From the NCBI RefSeq assembly GCF_011800755.1, contig NZ_JAATJW010000014.1, forward strand, positions 1 to 45,400: a stretch of DNA of 45,400 bases, given 5' to 3'. Each line of letters starts with the position of its first letter. The stretch's first letter is position 1. This stretch comes from Listeria valentina. GTDB taxonomy: Bacteria; Bacillota; Bacilli; Lactobacillales; Listeriaceae. Shown piece after piece: positions 37,314 to 45,400 of this stretch. The notes under the pieces were generated by a model. That model did no database searches and had not been told where the DNA came from. It saw nothing but the letters and a program-made list of their open reading frames with translations. The position numbers and the translations under genes are program-made.

Positions 37314-38181
37314 ATTTGTTTATCCCTTCACCGTTCCAAGGTCTCACCATATAAACTTCTGAGCAAAAGCCACGTAAGCCATTATATACTCGCTTAGCAC
37401 GTGAATATTGCTTCACGATGGCAAACACTGTTGGTCCGCTTCCGCTCATCATCGCTGCATCTGCACCAAATTCAAGCATTTTTCGCTTCAGCTGTTTGAC
37501 TTTTGGATTCTTTTCAAGCGTGACACTTTCAAGTACATTTCCCATTGAATCACAGATTGCATCTAAATCCCCCGATTCAATGCCTGCAAGCATTCGTTTA
37601 GTATCTGGATGCTCGACTTCGTCCAATTTAAGTTCTTTATAAACAGACGGTGTTGAGATGCTGATGCTTGGCTTGGCTAGGATGATCCAGCAGCTAGGCA
37701 TCATCGGTAGCTTCTGAATGACTTCGCCACGACCAGTCGCAAACGCGGTGCCCCCGTAAAGACAGAAAGCAATATCCGAGCCGATTCTTGCGCTAAGTTC
37801 TGCCAGTTCTTCAAGTGAAAGTCCAAGCTTCCAAAGTTCATTCAATCCTTTAAGCGCTGCCGCGGCATCCGTACTTCCTCCGGCCAGTCCTGCCGAAACC
37901 GGAATTTGCTTATCAAGCGTTATTCGCGCGCCCAGCTTCACGTTATATTTTTCTTTTAAAAGAAGAGCTGCCTGATAAACAAGATTGCGATGGTCATTTG
38001 GGATAAAATGAGCCCGCACGTCAAGAATGATTTCATCGCTCGAAATGAGTTCAAGCTCCAAGCGGTCGGCAAGGTCAATTGTCGTCATTACCATTCCCAC
38101 TTCATGATAGCCATCTTCACGCTTATATAGAGCGTCCAAAGATAAATTAATTTTAGCCGGCGCCTTTAAATCTATTTTCAT
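37312..38181 (-). CDS. ispE: 4-diphosphocytidyl-2-C-methyl-D-erythritol kinase
   Basis: A kinase of the MEP isoprenoid pathway. The 289-aa GHMP protein has the ATP loop [17 protein letters not shown] and the C-terminal GSGPTVFA motif. Position between veg and purR matches Bacillus, where sspF lies between veg and ispE; sspF is absent here. Confidence 0.96.
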   Translation of the reverse strand: MKIDLKAPAKINLSLDALYKREDGYHEVGMVMTTIDLADRLELELISSDEIILDVRAHFIPNDHRNLVYQAALLLKEKYNVKLGARITLDKQIPVSAGLAGGSTDAAAALKGLNELWKLGLSLEELAELSARIGSDIAFCLYGGTAFATGRGEVIQKLPMMPSCWIILAKPSISISTPSVYKELKLDEVEHPDTKRMLAGIESGDLDAICDSMGNVLESVTLEKNPKVKQLKRKMLEFGADAAMMSGSGPTVFAIVKQYSRAKRVYNGLRGFCSEVYMVRPWNGEGINK

Positions 38182-38271
38182 TCTATCTGCCTCCGTCAGT
38201 CCTCTAAAATCTCTTTGTATATTCTATCATAAGCCGAAAGAAATATGTAGCTTGATTTGATTTTCTTCCAC

Positions 38272-38305
38272 AAAAAAAGCTGACCCTTTTCTGAAAGGAT
38301 CAGCT
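38272..38305 (-). terminator. veg terminator
   Basis: Minus strand: AGCTGA, CCTTT, loop, AAAGG, TCAGCT with one mismatch, then seven T. Confidence 0.88.
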
Positions 38306-38315
38306 CACTTATTTC

Positions 38316-38573
38316 TTATAAAGCTAGTTCTTTTTTATCATCAGTAAATACCAGTTCCACAGCATCAGTTAGAATATCCGTATAACTATAAGATACTCTC
38401 TCAAAATTGTTTTCATCTTGATCAAGTTCAACGATGAATACGGATGGATAAGTTTCCGCTAAAACGCCGCAGCGTTCAATCGTTTTTTTGCGTCCACCGT
38501 GTGCTTTCAAAGTTAGTGCTTTTCCTAGTCTAGCATCTAGACCTTGCTTAATACTTGCAATGGTTTTTGGCAT
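38316..38573 (-). CDS. veg: Veg family protein
   Basis: An 85-aa protein of the conserved Veg family ([30 protein letters not shown]), implicated in biofilm formation in Bacillus; its molecular function is not settled. I start at ATG 38573, which has GAGGTGGAG upstream; the frame is open to 38624 through the promoter, which cannot be coding. yabG, next to veg in Bacillus, is absent. Confidence 0.93.
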   Translation of the reverse strand: MPKTIASIKQGLDARLGKALTLKAHGGRKKTIERCGVLAETYPSVFIVELDQDENNFERVSYSYTDILTDAVELVFTDDKKELAL

Positions 38574-38595
38574 TATCTCCACCTCACTGTTTACT

Positions 38596-38624
38596 AGTAT
38601 AACATAAACAGCAGTGAAAATCAA
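38596..38624 (-). promoter_or_regulatory. veg promoter
   Basis: Minus strand: TTGATT (38624-38619), 17-nt spacer, TATACT (38601-38596) with an extended TG before it. The veg promoter is also one of the strongest in Bacillus. Confidence 0.8.
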
Positions 38625-38682
38625 TAAGATAATATTTTATCAGGGATAGCAAGCCATGTCAACAAAGAAATCCCATTTTTAG

Positions 38683-40135
<1,453 letters not shown>

Positions 40136-40187
40136 CTCAAAACGTCCTTTTCTAAAATCAGTAAGCTTATCATATCATAAGCCAAAA

Positions 40188-40219
40188 GAAAAAGCGAAGC
40201 CCGATTAGTCAGCCTCGCT
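40188..40219 (-). terminator. Terminator of the YabE/Rpf-like gene
   Basis: Minus strand: AGCGAGGC, loop, GCTTCGCT (8 bp with one G-U pair), then five T. Confidence 0.82.
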
Positions 40220-40237
40220 CTTTATCCATGTTTTTAA

Positions 40238-41479
40238 TTAGAGAACCGTAACGGTCACTGTCCGGCGTCCCCAGCTTATGCAAGCTGCGTTACTCGAGAA
40301 GTAAACATCCACAATATTCCCTTTAATCGCACCGCCAGTATCCCCAGCGATTGCTTCGCCATATCCAGAAACATAAACACGTGAACCGAGCGGAATAACA
40401 CTTGGATCTACAGCAACTACTTTTATTCCTGGATTCGCAGACAAGTTAATGCCTGTTGCTGTCACGCCACCACCTGTATAAGCCGTGGACTGCATCGTGA
40501 ACGTTCTGCCTCCACTTGGCGCGCTACTGCTACTTGATGATGAACTTGCTTGCTCAGGCGCTGCTGCTACAGCTTTCTTGCCCGAATTTTTGTGGCTGAC
40601 CGTCGCTACTTGAATTTGTTTTGTACCGCGCGCCACCACTTTATTTTTACTATCCGTTAGAAGAGATTCACCTACGCGTTTGCGGGATTTCTCTTTGCCA
40701 TTTTCAAAAACAATTTCATATTTAACTTTCTTCGTACCGTGCTTTCCATCCGAAAGAAGTTTTGTTTCTCCTTTTTCCAAGCTGGAATCCTCTTTATACA
40801 CCGTGTCAAAAGCAATCTTTTCATTTTTTTCTTCTGTTTTTTTATCAACATATGTAACGCGAACTGTCATGTTCTCTTTTAAGTCAGCATCTTTTTCAGG
40901 TGATACGCGATCATCTTTTCCTAGCTTGATATTTTTTTCATCAAGTAGATCTTGAACACTGCTTTTTGTCGACCAGACGTTTTCTTTTTTCTCCCCATTT
41001 TGAAGCGATAGTGCAATCGCCCGGTTAATGTTCACGTTCATGCCATCTTTAACTTTTGCATCAAGCGCAACGTTGACAGCATCTTGTGGACGCATTGTAA
41101 TGTTTTCGTCCTTTAAAACGTCACCAACCGTTTTTTTCGTACTCCACACTTTTTCTTTGTTGCCGTTATCTATGATAGTCAGCTGGTTTGCTTTCGTGTA
41201 ATCGATTTTCATGCCATCTTTGATTTTCGTGTTTTTCGCAGGAGATACTGTGTCATGTGCGGAAAGTTTAATTCCCGATTCATCTAGCGCTTCTCCCACT
41301 GTTTTAGCGTGTGTTTTTGCTTCGATTTTTTCACCAGCGTTATTAATAATGATATCGTTTTTAGTTCCTTCGAAAACGAAATAAAAAACCAATGATACTA
41401 CAATAACGAATCCTGCAATCATAAGTGGTAACTTCCATTTTGATGATCGGACAGAGTTACTGCTGTTTTCCATGGTCAT
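40238..41479 (-). CDS. YabE/Rpf-like secreted cell-wall protein (DUF348, G5, 3D domains)
   Basis: A 413-aa protein with one N-terminal membrane segment (about 18-35), three DUF348 repeats (TVGEALDESGI, TVGDVLKDENI, SVQDLLDEKNI) and a G5 domain. A Ser-rich linker leads to a C-terminal 3D domain (AVDPSVIPLGSRVYVSGYGEAIAGDTGGAIKG), named for its three aspartates and found in lytic transglycosylase-like Sps/Rpf proteins. The L. monocytogenes counterpart (lmo0186) is described as a resuscitation-promoting-factor-like protein. Likely role: peptidoglycan remodelling. The first ATG has AGGGGAG at good distance. Position matches Bacillus yabE. Confidence 0.9.
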   Translation of the reverse strand: MTMENSSNSVRSSKWKLPLMIAGFVIVVSLVFYFVFEGTKNDIIINNAGEKIEAKTHAKTVGEALDESGIKLSAHDTVSPAKNTKIKDGMKIDYTKANQLTIIDNGNKEKVWSTKKTVGDVLKDENITMRPQDAVNVALDAKVKDGMNVNINRAIALSLQNGEKKENVWSTKSSVQDLLDEKNIKLGKDDRVSPEKDADLKENMTVRVTYVDKKTEEKNEKIAFDTVYKEDSSLEKGETKLLSDGKHGTKKVKYEIVFENGKEKSRKRVGESLLTDSKNKVVARGTKQIQVATVSHKNSGKKAVAAAPEQASSSSSSSSAPSGGRTFTMQSTAYTGGGVTATGINLSANPGIKVVAVDPSVIPLGSRVYVSGYGEAIAGDTGGAIKGNIVDVYFSSNAACISWGRRTVTVTVL

Positions 41480-41508
41480 ATATTTCTCCCCTTTCTACTC
41501 GCTAGTGA

Positions 41509-41538
41509 TTATATACGGGGGACTAAAGAACTGTCAAT
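41509..41538 (-). promoter_or_regulatory. Promoter of the YabE/Rpf-like gene
   Basis: Minus strand: TTGACA (41538-41533), 18-nt spacer, TATAAT (41514-41509). The leader is only about 20 nt, so no riboswitch fits between promoter and gene. The rest of the gap up to tatD (41539-41776) holds a short CGCTG/CAGCG hairpin near 41572-41591 and nothing else I can name. Confidence 0.85.
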
Positions 41539-41776
41539 TTTTGTGAAGTTTTTTGCATATTTATATTAATAACGCTGAAAAACCCTGCAGCGCCAAACAT
41601 ATAAAAGGTATTTTTTCTAACATTTTTTAAATGTAACAGAAATATTTCAAACAACTACGACTCGAGACTTAGGCATAAAATCGTGTGGTTTAGACAAAAC
41701 TCTGCTTTTTGTATCCAAAAAACTTAAGAATAGGTTACAGAGTGCTCCTTTTATTACAGTTACATGACAATGCAAA

Positions 41777-42541
41777 TCATAAGTGAAACAGTTTATTTGC
41801 GTTATTCATTGATAGGCGGGCGATTTCCTCATATTCAATCTCTTTTAATTCCGCTATTTTTTCGGCAACCAACTTGACATAAGCTGGTTCATTTCGTTTC
41901 CCACGATTAGGATGCGGCGCAAGATATGGGGCATCTGTTTCAATCAAAAACTTATCGAGTGGTACTTTTTCAGCAGCTATTTTAGGTAATTTAGCATTTT
42001 TAAATGTAACTGTTCCGCCGAATGAAATATAAAAATTGAGTGCCAAACATTCTTCCATCACTTCGACCGTTTCACCAAAGCAGTGCATGATGCCCCCCAC
42101 TTCTTCGGCGTGTTCTTCGCGCAAAATGCGTACCACGTCTTCTGTTGCTTCACGATTATGGATGACAATAGGTAAATCAACTTCTTTTGCTAGGCGAATT
42201 TGCTTACGGAACACCTCGAATTGCACTTCTTTAGGCGATGTATCCCAGTGATAATCTAAGCCCATTTCCCCAAGCGCAACCATTTTGGGGTGCTTTGTAA
42301 GTTCACGAAGCCAGTCGAGATCTTGATCTGTAAAATCGATTGCGTCTGTTGGATGCCAGCCGAGAATCAAATAAATAAAATCGTATTTTTCAGCTAGCTC
42401 AAGCGCGCGTTCAATTGTATCTTTATTAAAACCCACAACCGCCATTTTAGAAACATCATTTTCTTTGGCACGAAGAATAACATCTTCCAAATCGTCACGG
42501 AAAGCTTCATCATTTAAGTGGACATGCGTATCAAAAAGCAT
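41777..42541 (-). CDS. tatD: TatD-family metal-dependent DNase
   Basis: A 254-aa TIM-barrel metal hydrolase. Metal ligands are visible in FDTHVHLND (HxH), GEMGLDYHWD (Glu), VIHNREA (His), MHCFGE (His) and ETDAPYL (Asp). Family members act as 3'-5' deoxyribonucleases. It follows metS directly (Bacillus yabD). L. monocytogenes has a sugar-utilisation cluster between the two; it is not here. Confidence 0.93.
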   Translation of the reverse strand: MLFDTHVHLNDEAFRDDLEDVILRAKENDVSKMAVVGFNKDTIERALELAEKYDFIYLILGWHPTDAIDFTDQDLDWLRELTKHPKMVALGEMGLDYHWDTSPKEVQFEVFRKQIRLAKEVDLPIVIHNREATEDVVRILREEHAEEVGGIMHCFGETVEVMEECLALNFYISFGGTVTFKNAKLPKIAAEKVPLDKFLIETDAPYLAPHPNRGKRNEPAYVKLVAEKIAELKEIEYEEIARLSMNNANKLFHL

Positions 42542-42614
42542 TTTCTTCCCTCCAAAATTTCATTTCCCTCTATTATACTATTTAAAATCTACTTCGAAAA
42601 CTTTTCGCTTTCAT

Positions 42615-42652
42615 GAAAAAATCCTCATTGCGCGAAAGCGCGCAATGAGGAT
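42615..42652 (-). terminator. metS terminator
   Basis: Minus strand: ATCCTCATTGCGCG, loop CTTT, CGCGCAATGAGGAT (perfect 14 bp), then six T. Confidence 0.95.
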
Positions 42653-42660
42653 CGCTCAAC

Positions 42661-44670
<2,010 letters not shown>

Positions 44671-44691
44671 TCAACTTAACAATTACCACCT

Positions 44692-44700
44692 ATTATAGCA
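44692..44700 (-). promoter_or_regulatory. metS promoter (extended -10)
   Basis: Minus strand: TGCTATAAT, an extended -10 with consensus TATAAT (44697-44692), 40 nt before the start. The -35 is weak. Confidence 0.6.
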
Positions 44701-44773
44701 TTTTTTGGAAGATTACGGGAGAGACTTCAAAAAATTTATCTGGTTCTAAAAAAGTACTTCACCCAGTAAAAAT

Positions 44774-45247
44774 TCACTTCCATTCAAAATATTCCTTATC
44801 TGCTTCATCAATTAAAAAGGCAAGTTCCTCTTCGTCACCAAAGTAATTTTTGATTTCATCCCAGAGAAAGCTATAGAAGTTCTTTTTCTCTGGGTAAAAT
44901 CCCATTCGGTCCCAACAAACAATCTCTGGTTCATTGTCGATCAATATATGATCGTAGTCAAACGCATAGCCATCAGAAGATTCATCAATGAAAAACAAAT
45001 AGCGCTTTTCTAGATCAGCTCCTAAAAACGGTTCGAGTTCAGCCGCTTTTTCTTTATTTAAATCCACAATTGTATAACCAGAATATTCTATTTTCCCCTC
45101 AAATCCGAATCCAAACAAACTACTTTCACCGAAAGTCTCTAGAAACCAACGATAGCTGTTTGGAATCTCTTTCCCAAGCGCCTTCGAATAAGCATCCAAC
45201 TCTTCCTCGCTCAGTTTGTTCCCGGCTAATTGTTGTTCCTTCATCAT
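44774..45247 (-). CDS. SMI1/KNR4 (SUKH) family protein, N-terminus apparently frameshifted
   Basis: A 157-aa acidic protein with the SUKH pattern (LSEEELDAYSKALGKEIPNSYRWFLETFGES, then YTIVDLN, and YAFDYDHILIDNEPEIVCWD). Bacterial SUKH proteins are often immunity proteins of polymorphic toxins; no toxin gene is visible. The ATG at 45247 has no ribosome-binding site and an in-frame stop three codons upstream. In another frame, 49 nt upstream, an ATG at 45296 has a strong AAAGGAGGG and encodes MNKKMYIKKYLTRLDQYDEG, a plausible family N-terminus. A one-base indel near 45230-45250 would join them. The gene may be a recent pseudogene. Confidence 0.65.
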   Translation of the reverse strand: MMKEQQLAGNKLSEEELDAYSKALGKEIPNSYRWFLETFGESSLFGFGFEGKIEYSGYTIVDLNKEKAAELEPFLGADLEKRYLFFIDESSDGYAFDYDHILIDNEPEIVCWDRMGFYPEKKNFYSFLWDEIKNYFGDEEELAFLIDEADKEYFEWK

Positions 45248-45340
45248 ACTGATCTAATCTTGTTAAATATTTTTTAATATACATCTTCTTATTCATCTGA
45301 TCCCTCCTTTTCTAATCATATAATCTGCATGTATCCTAAT

Positions 45341-45400
45341 AAAGTAGACACCTTTTTTGATATACTAGTAAATAAATAGACACAAATGTCGAAAGGACTT
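45341..45400 (+). mobile_element. Possible left end of an IS3-type insertion element (truncated by the window)
   Basis: TAGACAC occurs twice in direct orientation (45345-45351 and 45377-45383). A TATACT lies between, and the last bases carry GAAAGGA, a ribosome-binding site for a gene starting just outside the window on the plus strand. The arrangement resembles ends of some IS3-family elements, from memory only. Low confidence. Confidence 0.2.

Noticed and set aside
41480-41776. c-di-AMP (ydaO-type) riboswitch upstream of the YabE/Rpf-like gene
   Set aside because: The promoter lies only about 30 nt from the start codon, leaving no room; no riboswitch motifs recognised further upstream.

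Overview
This window is a chromosomal segment of a low-GC Firmicute that I place in Listeria. It reads, right to left on the minus strand, metS, tatD, a YabE/Rpf-type protein, rnmV, rsmA, veg, ispE, purR, an ABC exporter, two tandem spoVG genes, glmU and prs. After a variable region come ldh, rplY/ctc, pth, mfd, a flippase, rqcP, divIC, yabR, a fused tilS-hprT, ftsH, coaX, hslO and cysK. This is the Bacillus metS-to-cysK backbone without its sporulation genes (yabG, sspF, spoVT, yabN, yabP, yabQ, spoIIE), as expected for a non-sporulating Listeria. The TilS-HprT fusion, the spoVG pair and LhrC-type small RNAs beside cysK are Listeria hallmarks. I cannot name the species.

Right part (about 29.4-45.4 kb): housekeeping genes for translation (metS, rsmA, rnmV), isoprenoids (ispE), purine regulation (purR), UDP-GlcNAc and PRPP synthesis (glmU-prs) and wall remodelling. 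There is also a MacA/MacB-like exporter whose adaptor is short, a frameshifted-looking SUKH gene, and an apparent short transcript with a 36-codon ORF and a terminator between spoVG and glmU. metS lies next to tatD; L. monocytogenes carries a sugar-utilisation cluster there.

Variable region between prs and ldh (about 16.9-29.4 kb): in L. monocytogenes this site holds pathogenicity island LIPI-1 (prfA, plcA, hly, mpl, actA, plcB). None of those genes is here. Instead there is a complete mannose-family PTS operon (mptACD plus manO) with a textbook sigma-54 promoter. Divergent from it is a complete agmatine deiminase pathway (ptcA, aguD, aguA, arcC) with an RpiR-type regulator. Then come a UPF0145 gene (the counterpart of the orfB that borders LIPI-1) and a large secreted WxL-domain surface protein. 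In L. monocytogenes the PTS and agmatine clusters sit elsewhere, so this is a different use of a known plastic locus.

Left part (1-16.9 kb): ldh, a sigma-B-type promoter for ctc, the cell-division, ribosome-rescue and tRNA-modification operon, ftsH, coaX-hslO and cysK. At the left edge are one complete and one partial LhrC-like sRNA unit in tandem, each with its own promoter.

Functionally, the PTS supplies glucose/mannose, ldh disposes of reducing power, and the agmatine pathway makes ATP and ammonia from agmatine (acid tolerance). The intergenic control region between the PTS and agmatine operons carries sigma-54, putative enhancer, cre-like and palindromic elements. No rRNA, tRNA or CRISPR was seen.
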